Below, in pieces: positions 23,322 to 35,085 of a stretch of 64,000 nt of DNA. Under the pieces are notes generated by a model. The model was given only the letters and a program-made list of their open reading frames with translations, was not told the DNA's origin and searched no databases. Position 1 is the stretch's first letter. The number at the start of each line of letters is the position of its first letter. This DNA is from Ascaphus truei (taxonomy: Eukaryota; Chordata; Amphibia; Anura; Ascaphidae). Where the stretch lies: positions 69,279,585-69,343,584 of the forward strand of contig CM071570.1 of the NCBI GenBank assembly GCA_036426205.1, in the 5' to 3' direction. Made by a program: the position numbers and the translations under genes.

Positions 23322-24363
23322 GCAATATGTATTTATTTTATTTTTTCTGCTTTATGTATTTTAAAAGGGCAAATGCACTATTATCCATTTGTGGATAATA
23401 GTAATTTTTCCCATTACTATACTATATGTGTTAGGTTGTATATATTTAAGAGTATTTATGTTTTTTATATTTATTTTTTTGGACACAGAATTGGTACTGC
23501 AGGCAAGCGGGAACCCCCGGGCACCTGCGGGGAACACCTGAGGGCCACCGCCGGCCTATAATATCATTGCTGTGCATCCCCTCAATTACATATATGTACT
23601 GTATGTGAGGGGTGGTATAGGGGTTGTATGTGTATTATATATATTTATTTATTGTGGGGCTGTAGTGTGTAGTTTTTTATTGTGGGTAGTGGGGGTAGGT
23701 AAAGGGGGTATTAGCCCCAATGGTGGGTGTTTAGGCCTTCTGGGTGGGTAGCAGGAGGAGTTAACCCCTTCATTACCGTAGCGTAGCAAGGCCTAAACAC
23801 CCACCAAGGGCCAAATACCCCCTTCACCCATCCCCGATACCCACAATAAGCCTGGATACGGGTGGTTAACCCCTTCATTGCCTTAGCAGTTAGCTGGTAA
23901 ATTAATGGAGTGGGCTGTAAATGCATTTTTCCTGCATCGGATGCATGCCAGGGGACACCGGTGCTGGTATTAATGGGTATCAGCTCCAGAGACCCCCGCC
24001 ATCAATCCGTGGCAGGAAAAAGGCTTGATTTTTTCTACAGTAAGTGCCGCCCTTGCCGATACGTCTCCCCACCAACTTGCCAACTTTAGTTGGCGACACG
24101 GATTGGCGTGAAAATCTCAATTCAAGAGTGGCGATCAGCTGCGAAAAGCTGATTGTGGCTACTAGAATTGAGCCGGTTTGAAAAAGTGGCGATGAGTGCC
24201 AAAAAGTGGCTTATCGCCACGTGGCTGCCGATATCTTTTTTTGGCAAAAAAAATGCAGATTTTTGGTGTTTTCGGCAGCTTATCGGCACTTATTGAATCG
24301 TAAATACATTTTTGGCGAAAAAATTGTGAAAAACGGCTTTTCAGTGCTTAGTGCATGAGGCCC

Positions 24364-25082
24364 TAAGTTCTTTGAAACTAACGTAGCAGTGGCGTTAATC
24401 ACATGTTTGTTTTTAAATGTATGTCACTTATTCCAGTCTGGATGAGTGGGCAATATGGTTATCTATATACTGACCATATTTTAGCGACAGTAGCAAAATT
24501 GCTGTATTGATGTTTATTCAATTATTAAAATTGATAATTGAAAATAAAACAGAGTGAACTATCAAATTTTCTATTTTCTATTTTTCAACACTGCTCCAGG
24601 ACTAATATGACTACTAGAATTTGGTATATGTACACAATAGCATTTATTTGAATTGATATTAATAATATTTTTCCTACTATCAATTTCAAAGGTAATTTAT
24701 TTTATTACTGTTGCAGTGAAATTTGAATTATGAAAATGCCTACAAGTTAAAAATGAGAGAAAATTAAAATAGTTTTCAATCGCCAGTGTTACATTCATAT
24801 TTTATACTTAATTACTTGAATGACATTACTAATGAGACCATGTTAAAGCTATTAGCTTGTTTGACATAATTTCAATCAGCATGTATCAGACATCATTACT
24901 TTTGATACCCTGGAGTATAAAGTTAATATTTAATAAATATTACTTTCAAAGAACCAGGAAACCCAATATAAGTGTGAAATAGTATAAATAAATGGCATTT
25001 TTCAGTATTTTACAGTGTTGAGTTTAATAAATCTGAAAACTAAATCCATAATGCAGTATTTATATTAGGGATTAGGCATTTA
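24364..25082. other. AT-rich stretch without genes
   Basis: No frame or repeat recognised. Confidence 0.5.
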
Positions 25083-25615
25083 TGACAGAGGGAAAACTCA
25101 AGCCACCCTGAACTCCAATGACCAATACTAAGAGGATCATCAGCTGCCTCTCACCTAAACCCAATCTTTTCACCTCCTATCGCTAACAGCTATCTGGTGA
25201 TGTCACTACATCTGCCTGTTCCTGATTGGTGCTTTTCCCTTTATATACCATCCTGAACACATTGCTGAGCATAAACTAAGGTTTATGTGCTGTGCTCGGT
25301 GCTTGAGTCTTGTCTGTTCCCAGTGCCTTGCCTGAACTGTAATTTCACCCCTGCTTGTACCCGGACCTGTCTCTTCTCTACCCCTGGACTTTGGCTCGTC
25401 TTTGGATTACCACTCTCTTTTCTCCCTGACCACAGCTTACGGATATCGACCATTCTTCTCTCTCCAACTTCGGACCATGGCAAGTACCACGACATACCCG
25501 AACTCTCCTACCCTAACTCGGCTATACGAATCTGACTACGCAATCCGGACCCGGCTCCGCGGTTATTTACATGCCCACCTCAGCCCCGCGGTCTAAGTCC
25601 TGTTTGTAGTGAGCG
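25083..25615 (+). mobile_element. LTR, same group as those at 10245 and 17936
   Basis: Shares GAGCATAAAC with the 10245-11108 LTR and ends in CACCTCAGCCCCGCGGTC...TTTGTAGTGAGCG, matching its end. TATATACC near 25238 would be the U3 TATA box. Start and end are approximate and no TSD was found. It sits inside the minus-strand L2-type LINE: RT sequence starts right after it. Short frames here are not proteins. Confidence 0.6.
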
Positions 25616-25624
25616 CACTTGACA

Positions 25625-25890
25625 GTGAGGAAGCTGTAGGAAGATCATTGATAAACACTGAGAAGAGTAAGGGCCCCAGAACAGAGCCTTGCAGGACACC
25701 ACAGATGATATCCAAGGTGTTGGAGTTAGAGTCTGAGATAGACACATGTTGGGATCTACCTGATAGGTAAGAATGAAACTAGTTTAAAGTATGTTTCCCT
25801 ATTCCAGAGCACTGGAGTTTGTTAAGTAAGATAACATGATAAACAGTATCAAAAGCCTGTGCAAAATCTAGGAATATTGATCAGTGAGCT
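25625..25890 (-). pseudogene. L2-type LINE reverse transcriptase fragment
   Basis: The minus strand reads SIFLDFAQAFDTVYHVILLNKL (first catalytic Asp) and, after a shift, GVLQGSVLGPLLFSVFINDLP. It is probably the continuation of the L2-type endonuclease at 28641-30530, same strand, with unit B between them. About 130 residues of RT between the two parts are missing. Confidence 0.82.
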
Positions 25891-25904
25891 GTCCCAGTTC
25901 CATC

Positions 25905-26262
25905 CCAACTCTGATTGGCTCTAGTATACCATGTGACAGAGGCTTGGGGGGAGAGCGGATGTGACATCATTGAAAGCCTCTCACATGGTACTAGAGCCAA
26001 TCAGAGTAGGGATAGACTTCCCACGCTCTGATTGGCTACCGTACCATGTGAGGCCGGCCCTGTTTCTTTTAATGACGTCATCTTAAAGGCAATTGAAGCA
26101 AAGCCATTCTGATTGGCTGTGCTTTCATTGCCTTTAAGTGACGTCATCATTTTTTTTTTCTCGGCCAAAACACATGGTTTTCACGGGCCAATCAGGCCCG
26201 TGGGAACCATGATGAAAATGTGACGTCATAGGCCTTTAAAAGCCTATGTCGTCTCATTTTGA
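25905..26262 (+). promoter_or_regulatory. Promoter-like cassette of unit B
   Basis: Inverted pairs of CTCTGATTGGCT / AGCCAATCAGAG (CCAAT boxes) at 25910-26120, TGACGTCA (CRE type) near 26073, 26142 and at 26221-26228, then TTTAAAAG at 26235-26242 and an initiator-like TCATTTT at 26254-26260. Order and motifs recur in the other units. Activity is inferred, not shown. Confidence 0.5.
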
Positions 26263-26531
26263 AGGCAGGCGCCAAGGAGGAAGGATCTCCTACAGAAGAA
26301 GAAGGCCAGGGCATGGCCGTAGAAGACATGAAGACCCCGGAAGAGAGCCGCAGATAGAAGAAAGAAGAATACAGATGAAGATGGATTACAAATAGAAGAC
26401 CCGTGGATTGTTTTGGATTTTTATTTTAATGTTTATTATTTTTTGGTTTTTTATTTTATGGGTTCCTGTGCGTGGTGGATTGGTTCGAGAGTAAGCTGTT
26501 CAACGGGAGTCGGTGAGTGGGTCAAGTAATG
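26263..26531 (+). other. Exon-like block and donor of unit B
   Basis: Purine-rich (GAAGAAGAAGG, ATAGAAGAAAGAAGA), then CGGGAGTCGG and AATG|GTAAGT with GT at 26532-26533. No long frame. Aligns with unit A 21186-21414. Confidence 0.5.
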
Positions 26532-27712
26532 GTAAGTGAACTAAAGAAATGTATTTTATTTAACTTATTCTTTTTTTTAAAGCTTTTTTACATGTGTATT
26601 AATTTATTGTTGGTTTATCATTTCTTGCCACTGTATGTATGTATGTATGTATGTATGTCTAGATCGATATATACATACAGGGTAAGAAATGATGTTGTTT
26701 TAAAAGCTTGATTTGATGTGTTTTAAATTATTTTGGCTATGCGGCTATGCATAAATGTGTGTGTCATGTATTTTAAAATTAGATAGATGTCATTTTTGCT
26801 ATTGTATGGTGTACTTTAGGTCAGGGTGAGGCTTGCTTTTGTATATTGTGTTCTTGTTGGTACTTATATTTTTTCAGAGGATAACATGTTCTGTTCAACG
26901 ATTGAATTAGTTAATTGTTTAATTGTTAGGGATGGAATGTAAATTGTTAAGGATTTAATTAATGAATGCTATTTGATTTGTGTTTACTGGATTGGTTTAA
27001 ATAGTATACTTGTTTGGATATATTGGTATTTTGTTTGGAATATGTTATTGTTAACATTCATTTGCAGAATGTATATGGTGCATAGATTGTATGCATCATG
27101 TATACAATGTAAATGCAATGTTTTCAGTGGCATTTGTGGCTTTTGATTGGCATTTGAGGATTTTGATTGGAAGATCAGATTGGATTATTAAAGGAAATGG
27201 ATTTTATTGTATTGTGTCTGTATGGAGAAGTGGTATTTGTAGTGCAGCATGTTTTTGATAACCCTTCTACATTTATTTGTATATTGGTTCATCATGTGTG
27301 TGTGTGTATATATATATAGTTGCATGATGAAGCCACTGTACAAATGAATGGTGAAGGGTGGGTATCGGGCCAGTGTGGCTTAACCCCTTAATTACCCTTG
27401 CGGTTAATATCCGATAAGGTGTTTAAGGGGTTAATTGATATCTGAATGTAACTGCCATGTATTGGCTATGTATTGGCTATGTATTTTGTGGGCAACGAAA
27501 GACCAGGATATTGCTGGCGATGGGGGCTTCTTATTGATGAGGTCAGTAGTACTTTATTTATTTTAATATGCTAGTTAATGTGTTTAATAATGGGCAAATA
27601 ATCTATTATCCCTATCTGGATAATAGTTATTTTTCACATTATAGTACTGTAGGTGTTGGGGGGGGGGAATGTTTGTATTGAATGTATAGGCCAGGTTTAT
27701 TTTTTTTACATT

Positions 27713-28120
27713 CATGGTTGGTTCCTTGGTTCTGCGTGAGACCTCTCTAGACCACCTGCGGTATCCTCGGGTATCTCACGGGTATCAGGCTGGTGGTTCC
27801 ATGCGTGACACCTGCGGGGATGAAGCGGTGGTCCCACATCTGTGGGGGCACCGCGGACCCATAGTGAGCACTCGTGAGTTCCCCAGACCCCCATGAGAAC
27901 CACCCGAGGCCCGCAGACACCTGTGGGTCTGACCCGGGGCTCCCAGACATCCGTGGGCCTACCGTAGGGACCAAATTATGGCTCATGGTGACCCAAGGAG
28001 ACCACCTGGGGGCCATGGCACTTGGCGGGAACCACCAACAGGCCTCCAGAACCTGTGTAAAACATGTTGCTGGTACCCTGTAGGTCTGTCAGGTGACCCG
28101 CCAGCCCGCCGGGGACTGGG
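27713..28120 (+). repeat. GC-rich degenerate minisatellite of unit B
   Basis: Variants of ACCTGYGGG/ACCACC with GACCCG, homologous to 22690-22960. Reading frames on both strands here come from the repeat. Confidence 0.65.
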
Positions 28121-28489
28121 GTATGAACCCTGTATGTAAAAGAATAAATGATGTATTTATGGGGGGGCACAGGGGGTGGGTAATGTATTTAATAAATAGA
28201 ATGATGCTTATTGTGGGGCAGTGTATTGTTTTTATTGTGGGTACTGGGGGTGGGGGGAGGGGGTATTGGCCCCAAGGGTATGTGTGTAGGCCTCCCTTGT
28301 GGGTAGTGGGTGAGGGTGGTTAGGCCTCACAGGGTGGGGGGTTAGTGTGGGAGGGTATGTAGGCCTCCCGAGTGGTGGGTGAGGGTGGGTTAACCCCCAT
28401 AATGACTGTAGCGGTTAATAACCGCTATGGTGATTAAGGGGTTAGGGGACATTACATTGGATGTTTTCATTCTTGTGTCTGTTTTGCAG

Positions 28490-28552
28490 CAGCATAGAGG
28501 GCATGGCCAGGATGAAGATGAGGGTGGCCTTCATCATGGCAGCCGGAAATGG
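28490..28552 (+). other. Second exon-like block of unit B, 63 nt
   Basis: Preceded by a pyrimidine-rich acceptor TGTCTGTTTTGCAG and followed by GTGAGT at 28553. The length is a multiple of three and one frame reads GQDEDEGGLHHGS. It is the best-formed of three homologous blocks (23250, 28490, 36490). Confidence 0.5.
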
Positions 28553-28640
28553 GTGAGTGCTATATGTATTTAATGTATTGATTGGTGTTTATGTATTTTA
28601 AATACACAGGGTGTGTATGTTGTTTTTTGCAATGTTTATT

Positions 28641-30530
28641 GGGGGCAAATGTTATAATTTGAGTAGCGCTTGTGTAATCTCCTCTTCGGATACTGGGACA
28701 AATTCAAAAATTGTGAGCAGTGTTGGGAGAGGGGAGGGGGTGGGCTATAGGGGTACTCTCAGAATAAGGTTCATGTTTGTGGTTTGGGTTGCGTTTGCTA
28801 ATAAGTTAGTAGCATACCCCACAAAGTAATCATTGGATGCATTTGCAATGTCAGTGGGATTTGATAGAGTAATATCCTCCTTAGTGATATTACTTGATTG
28901 TTGATGGCTAGAAGGCTGGAATATATTGTTGATAACCTTCCAGAAGTTAGCTGGGTTTGATGTATTCTGGTGAAGATTGTCAGAGTAATATTGTTCTTTT
29001 GCATGTCTTGTTTGCCTTGTGCACATATTCCACAGGCATCTGTAGTGATTAAGATCTTTGGTAGCGCCAGTTACATTGTAGCTTTCTCACAAGGCATCCC
29101 TGAAATGGTAGAGAGCTATAAAGTAAGTTGTAACTCACGGAAGGTGGGCCCTCCATACTCTTATTCTGCGTTGTGGAGATGGGGTATCACAGAGTTTTAA
29201 GAACTCAGATTGGAAATAGTCGAGAGCAGAATCAGGGTCGGGAATTAGGTTGATTCTGTAGCAAGGGCAGTTGGTAAGGTCAGCCAGAAACTTTTGTGGG
29301 TTAAAGTTTCTAAATGTTCTAGTGAGGAGAACTTTAGGGCTTGATTGGGGTGATTTAATTTTCCTTACACAGTACACTATTGCATGGTCACTAAAAATGT
29401 CAGGAAGGATGCCAGAGGATTGGATGCTGCTGGATTTGAGGTGAGAATACAGTCTAGCAAGGAATGGTTGTGAGATTTCAGGTTTGTCCATGTGGGTTGG
29501 GAAATGTGTTGCATTAGGTTAAGTGACTTGAGTTGTATCTGGACTTTGTGGTTTTAAGGTCAAGTCAATTGTAGTTTAAATCCCAAAGAACTAGCAGTTC
29601 GCTCTTCTCATTCAAAGAGGAAATGGAGCCAAGAAACTGGGTGATATCAGTCAGGGACTGTAGAGGGGCTTTAGGGGGGCGGTAGATGCCAGCAACCAAG
29701 ATGGGTTTAGAAAAGGGGAGGCAGATTTTGACAACTAGGATTTCAAAAGAGGGTGGGCTTGGGGGGCAATTTAACAGTGTAAATTGTAAGGTGTCTGCAA
29801 AATAGAATAACACCCCTCCTCCTCTCTTTGACCTATGTTTCCTAGAAAAGGAGTATCCCTGAATGATGATATTTGCATCAAGGGTTTTAAGGGTTAGCCA
29901 TGTTTCTGTGAGAACGATAGCTTTGGGTTTACAGAAGCAGCGGCCATAATTTTAAGGAATCACGCGGTTTATACCTCAGAATACCCATGTGCTGGCGCGG
30001 GATTACTTCCAACCATACCGCCTTAAGACGCGAGTGCAGGCGAGTGCATAAAATGGCATTTTAGTGTTCTGGTTTATAAACACCTGAAATTGACACAGTA
30101 GCACAGTACTGTACACATTACAATTCATTCATTTCACTGCATATAATTGCACAAAATCCATAAAATTCAAAAAAGCAACAACTATAAACGCGCGTGTCTG
30201 GGGCGATTGGCCGCGTTCATGCCACATGGAGTACAGCAGGGCACACGAAAATGGCACTGTGATGACTTAAAATAATGGTCGCTGCATCTGTATGCTTAAG
30301 ACACCATGCCCTTATTTCATCCAGTTTGAGCCGCAGGCCAAGAATATTTGTATGGGCGACAGATAGACCTTTTTGGAATTTGAAGGGGGTATTCTCAGGG
30401 GTATGGGACAGAGTTTGTAAGGGAGGGCCTGGGTTAAGTTCATTATCACCTGCTAAAGAGAGTAACAGTATGAGTAGACATTTGAGTAGTTGTTTGCAAA
30501 TTGTAAATTTGTGATGTTTGCCATTAAATT
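28641..30530 (-). pseudogene. L2-type LINE: N-terminus and APE endonuclease
   Basis: Read on the minus strand from 30530: a hydrophobic LLILLLSLAGDNELNPGP with a 2A-like end (30423-30449), endonuclease start, a MITE (29932-30290), then KPKAIVLTETW, RGGGVLFYF, VAGIYRPP, and SDHAIVYCVRK (catalytic SDH, 29375-29400). A linker FWKVINNIFQPSS and FEFVPVSEEEITQALLKL follow. Frameshifts occur near 29550 and 28740. RT follows only at 25625-25890. The endonuclease would nick DNA for target-primed reverse transcription; this copy is dead. Confidence 0.88.
29932..30290. mobile_element. TA-flanked MITE in the LINE endonuclease, 359 bp
   Basis: Inverted ends CAGAAGCAGCGGCCAT and (reverse complement) CAGATGCAGCGACCAT, with TA at 29930-29931 and 30291-30292. 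Removing it and one TA joins the LINE frame exactly (AWCLKH to KPKAI). Tc1/mariner type by its TSD; no coding frame. Confidence 0.88.
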
Positions 30531-31013
30531 GAGAGGTGGTTTGTGTGCTGGTTTTCAGAGTTCTCCACCAACATTCAGTAGAAAGTTCAAGTTATGGTAA
30601 TATCTATTATGGCCATAATCTCAATATAGTGATCACAATGATTACTCAATCTCCTGGAGTGTCTATGCTCATTGTCAAGATGAATAGTCAGTTAAGAAAA
30701 TCACAGTTGCTTCAAACAAGAAAAATATAAAAACCGCAATGCATAATAACGTAACACAAAAAGACTCAAAATATAATATCTCATATATAGTCTGAAATAG
30801 TACAATATTTGTGAACTGTTATGTCCACTTAATAATAATTGTGATTTCCAATCTTATAGATCATAATTCCAAGAGATGTAATCTACGTATAAATAGGACC
30901 ATATAATATAATATTATGGAAGTGGAGAGCAGATTAGAAGAAAAGAGGATAGGAAAGAAAGAAGGAGAAAAGAAAGAAGATAGAAAAGAGGCAGGGGGAG
31001 GAAAAGGACTAGT
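30531..31013. other. No gene; purine-rich tract at 30918-31010
   Basis: Probably 5' non-coding sequence of the minus-strand LINE, followed by a purine-only-like stretch (GAAAGAAGGAGAAAAG). Nothing else recognised. Confidence 0.4.
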
Positions 31014-31641
31014 TGTCACATTTTAGTGTCAGATGGTACAGCTCCAATCCGATTGGATGCTTTACCACGTGACAGGGTTCTTTTTTTTTTAAGAATTTGA
31101 TTTCATCTTCAAGGGAGGTACGTCACATCCTTAAAACCAAATGGCTGCCATCACATGGTACTAAAACCAATCGGATTGTGAGATATACCCTGTGAGGTGA
31201 CATGTTCCATTTTTTTAAAAGGGCATGACATGTTCATTAAGGGATGATGTCACATCCTTTTTAAATGACTGCCATCACATTGTACTGGAACCAATCGGAT
31301 TGTGAGATAAACCGTGTGGTACACTCACAATCTGATTGGTTCCAGTACCATGTGATGGCAGCCATGTTTTTGAAAGAATGTGACATCATCCCTTAAAGAG
31401 GATGTCACATCCTTTAAAAAAAAAAGGAAGATGTCATATGGTACTTCAACCAATCGGATTGGGGATGTACATGTGATGCCTCACATGGTATATCTCCCAA
31501 TCCGATTAGTTGTAGTACCATGTGATGGCAGACATTTTGTTTTAAGGATGTGACGTAACTCCCTTGAAGATGACGTTGCATCCTTAAAAAAAATAACCCT
31601 GTCACATGGAGCTTTACCATCTGACACTAAAATTTTACATG
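31014..31641. mobile_element. Harbinger-like unit C, left part (CCAAT palindromes)
   Basis: A compound palindrome: TTTTAGTGTCAGATGGTA at the left pairs with TACCATCTGACACTAAAA at the right. Inside are several CCAATCGGATTG-type boxes. It leads into the TATA-like box where a PLE is inserted; the unit resumes at 35243. No outer terminus was found on this side. Confidence 0.65.
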
Positions 31642-31658
31642 ACAGGTCTTATATAAGG
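31642..31658 (+). promoter_or_regulatory. TATA-like box of unit C, duplicated as a TSD
   Basis: ACAGGTCTTATATAAGG occurs here and at 35243-35259. The box is at the same place as TATTTAAGG at 46996 and TTTAAAAG at 26235 in sister units. It was duplicated by insertion of the PLE. Confidence 0.6.
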
Positions 31659-32065
31659 GGAGAAGCTTGTGGGGAGCACAGGTTTCACCATATATATATA
31701 TACAGGGAAGAAAATATAAAATAGTGTGGTATATCTAAACAAACACAGCAATTTGAACAGGAATCATGATTGGGAACTCACATTCTCCCAGTTGTAATAC
31801 AGCATTGAATAGCAATAAATGCAGTAAGGAGACTCAGCAGTGTGCAGGGGGATCTTGCTTGTATACACTCCCTGATGTCAGCAGGACAAACCCTCAATGG
31901 AATGAAAAAAAGACAACTCTAGTGCAACATTGTATGTTCACTGTTAGTATATTCAAAAAGGCAATTGTTATTGCACTTACATGAGCAACATGTGCTTAGA
32001 CATGTAAAAATCGATGCGCAGCATTAGTGTACACCATCCACCCCACTCCCGAGGTCGCGTCGCGT
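31659..32065 (+). repeat. PLE inverted arm, left
   Basis: Reverse complement of about 34674-35085, nearly identical, so the copy is young or kept alike. Inner junction at CGAGGTCGCGTCGCGTCACTTCC. The 72-codon frame in it is present in both arms but has no known match. Confidence 0.9.
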
Positions 32066-32734
32066 CACTTCCGGTCCGGCCCGTCGCGTCACTTCCGGTT
32101 TCGTGATCGATCACAGAATGGGTCCACACGGGTTCTGGGGCATTCGGGGCACACTTCTGGACTGCTGCTGGTTCACTCAACGCGTTTCGCTGGCGTGGTA
32201 GCTTCGTCAGGAGTCCGATCTATAGCATAACGCTTCATTGTCCATATATATATACACCCCTACTTGGTTCCGATTGGATGGTTGATTAATTCACCACTTC
32301 CCATTGGCTAGAATGGTTCCTGGTGATTGGCTAATGGGCGGGACTATCCGTGTATACTAATATCACAGTATAATACATATAAAATGACACAGTTTTATTT
32401 AATACAAACATCTTTAAATCTTTAAACAAAAAATCTATATAAATAACATTAATTTAACTAACTTTAAACTAGCTAATACATAGAAAAACTGACTGATACA
32501 AAACGAATAGATAAAAAGCTAACTGCTGCATATATGGATGTATCTCTATACTAGGGGCAATTACTTGTGTATTATTATAATATATAACACTCAGCAAAAA
32601 TATATGGAATGGATTGAGGAGAATAAGATAGGAGAAAAGAGCAGAAAAAAACTCGTTAGTGTAACCTATTAATCAATATAAATAAATAACAGAGTTGCAT
32701 ACAGTAGGTTATACAAGAACTCATATATATACAA

Positions 32735-32766
<32 letters not shown>

Positions 32767-33015
32767 GCATCCAAATGTAAAACTACTGTAGATAAATAAT
32801 TAAAAAATATATTTATAAATAATTAATATTATACATTTATATATATTCTTAAAAATTTTTTTTTATATAATATGTGAATATAACAAAAATCACTGACTAA
32901 TAAAATACACGCATATCACTATATATCGAATGGGAAACAATATGATCTTAGGTTTATATATTGTGATGAGCACTGGACTTTAAAAAATGGGCACAGACAG
33001 TGTTTAATTTAATAA

Positions 33016-34720
33016 CTATATAAAAACACTAATTTCTATATCTGCGTTAAGTGCATCTGGACTTAGCGTTTTTAACCGGTGAATCCAGAATATCTCTCTT
33101 TTAATTAATTCTTTAGTTCTGTCACCGCCTCTCCAATTCAGTGGGACATGTTCAATCCCTTTAATAGTTATATCTTTTGGGTTGGAGGCATGAAAACGGG
33201 TAAAATGTTTTGGAACACTGTGTGTGTCCAACATACGTCTTATATTACCCATATGCTCCAGTGCTCTAACTTTCAGGGCACGAGTAATTTGACCAACATA
33301 TTGAAGACCGCAAGTGCATTCCAGCAAGTAAATAACAAATACCGAATTACAATTGATAAATTGTTTTATTTTAAAAACCTCATTGGTGGTATTTAATTTA
33401 AAAATATCTTTAGAACCTCTACAGCAAAAGTCACAGACCTTACAGTTGCCACATGTATAAAAACCTTTAGGCAATTTTAACCAATTATTGTCTTTTGTGT
33501 GATCTCTTTTGTTTTTCAGGACACTTGGCGCTAGTTTCTGCTTTAAATAACTTGCTTTAGTAAATATAACATTGGGCGTTGCTGGTAGTACACTTCCCAA
33601 AACGGGATCGTTCTGTAAAATGTGCCAATGTTTCTTTAAAGCATTTTTAATTTTACTTGCATCCCTATTATATTGAGTCATAAAACTAGTGGTAAAGTCT
33701 ATCTCTGTATGCTTAATTTTATTCAAATTTGGTTTAATTAAAAGTTTCCTGTCAAGCATGTCGACTTTGGATTTTGCTTCTTTAATTTGTGTTGGACTAT
33801 ATTTCTTCTCAAGGAATTTGTTCGTCAGTACAAGTGATTGTTCCTCATAAACTTCTGTCTTACTACAATTCCTCTTTATCCGCATGAATTGGCCTTGAGG
33901 AACATTGGAAATCCACCTGGGGTGATGGCAACTATTACGTAATATATAGTTGTTGCCATCAATCGATTTAAAAAATGTTTTGGTTAAAATAACATTATTC
34001 TCAATATAGATTTCAAGGTCTAAAAATTCCACTTTTGTCTTACTAAAATTAGATATAAATTTTAAATTAAAATTGTTAGTGTTAATATAATCTAAAAATT
34101 GTTTCAATAAAATTTCGTCGCCATTCCAAATAAAAAGTACATCGTCAATATATCTTTTCCAGAGGACCAGATTTGCACCAAATCCGTGCGAAGACCAGAT
34201 ATGGTCTGTTTCCCATATGGTCATAAATAAATTCGCATAACTTGATTGGTGCAAATCTGGTCCCCATCGCGGTACCACAGAGTTGCAGGAAGAATTCTTG
34301 ATTAAACCAAAAGTAGTTGTTGAATAATATAAAGCGTATCCCTTCTAGAATAAATTGACTTTGTTCCGCATCCATATTCGCATCCTCAGTTAAAATTCTC
34401 TTGATCACGTCTAACCCTTGTGCATGGTCTATAGACGTATATAATGAGGAGACATCACAGGTTACAAGTATAAAATCTTCTTCCCATTTTATATCTTCTA
34501 AAATGGATAAAACCTGCGCTGTGTCTTTAAGGTGCGATCTGCTGGAAACAACGTATTTTTGTAAAACTTCATCTATATACTCCGACAGATTAGAACACAT
34601 GGATTCAATGCCTGAAATTATTGGCCTTCCAGGTGGGTATTGTAAGTTCTTATGGATCTTTGGAAGTGACGCGACGCGACCTCGGGAGTGGGGTGGATGG
34701 TGTACACTAATGCTGCGCAT
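33016..34720 (-). pseudogene. PLE reverse transcriptase and GIY-YIG protein, frameshifted
   Basis: Two overlapping frames. The first (from about 34673) has LPKIHKN, RPIISG, VTCDVSSLYTSI and QLCGTAMGTRFAP. A frameshift near 34255 moves into the second (to 33016) with SYANLFM, RYIDDVLFIW (catalytic Asp pair, about 34141-34152), QGQFMRIKRNCS, KHWHILQNDP, a Cys-rich FYTCGNCKVCDFC, and GIY-YIG FVIYLLECTCGLQYVGQ with the LKVRALEH residues kept, ending ISVFI. The reading frame before LPKIHK is the inverted arm and not true protein. Apart from one shift and the missing N-terminus it is well preserved. Confidence 0.9.
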
Positions 34721-35085
34721 TGATTTTTACATGTCTAAGCACATGTTGCTCATGTAAGTGCAATAACAATTGCCTTTTTGAATATACTAACAGTGAACAT
34801 ACAATGTTGCACTAGGGTTGTCTTTTTTTCATTCCATTGAGGGTTTGTCCTGCTGACATCAGGGAGTGTATACAAGCAAGATCCCCCTGCACACTGCTGA
34901 GTCTCCTTACTGCATTTATTGCTATTCAATGCTGTATTACAACTGGGAGAATGTGAGTTCCCAATCATGATTCCTGTTCAAATTGCTGTGTTTGTTTAGA
35001 TATACCACACTATTTTATATTTTCTTCCTTATATATATATGGTGAAACCTGCGCTCCCCACAAGCTTCTCCCCACCATCCAAGAC
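34674..35085 (-). repeat. PLE inverted arm, right
   Basis: Partner of 31659-32065. It joins the RT coding sequence in place of the missing 5' part. The remaining 35086-35242 is not part of the arm and includes TAGTAGCGCCTCACATTTTTTG. Confidence 0.88.

Larger units (their letters stand above)
20503..24363. mobile_element. Harbinger-like non-autonomous unit A, 3.86 kb
   Basis: Ends are inverted: GGGCCTCATGCAGTAAAG at the left and CTTAGTGCATGAGGCCC at the right. The 3-bp flanks (TAT, TAA) agree in two bases only. The right 360 bp resembles 58076-58431 next to the Harbinger transposase. No transposase inside. Internal parts in order: several copies of a GGTTA/TAACC dyad, a purine-rich block ending in donor AATG|GTAAGT (21415), a T/G-rich stretch (21420-22340), a GGGCAAATAATC hairpin, a GC-rich minisatellite (22690-22960) and a second exon-like block (23250-23315). 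Confidence 0.75.
25891..28640. mobile_element. Harbinger-like non-autonomous unit B, partial
   Basis: Has the central and right parts of the family but neither terminus. In order: CCAAT palindromes, CRE-type sites, TATA-like box, purine-rich exon-like block with donor (26532), T/G-rich stretch with TGTA repeats (26632-26660), dyad at 27383-27434, GGGCAAATAATC hairpin (27594-27641), minisatellite, second dyad (28391-28445) and second exon-like block. It lies within an L2-type LINE. Confidence 0.65.

Noticed and set aside
32736..32766. AT repeat as a regulatory TATA cluster
   Set aside because: Simple (AT)n microsatellite in the AT-rich 3' part of the PLE.
31766..34968. Identical 72-codon frames in opposite directions as a real small gene
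   Set aside because: They are the two inverted arms of one PLE, so identity follows from the copying of the arm.
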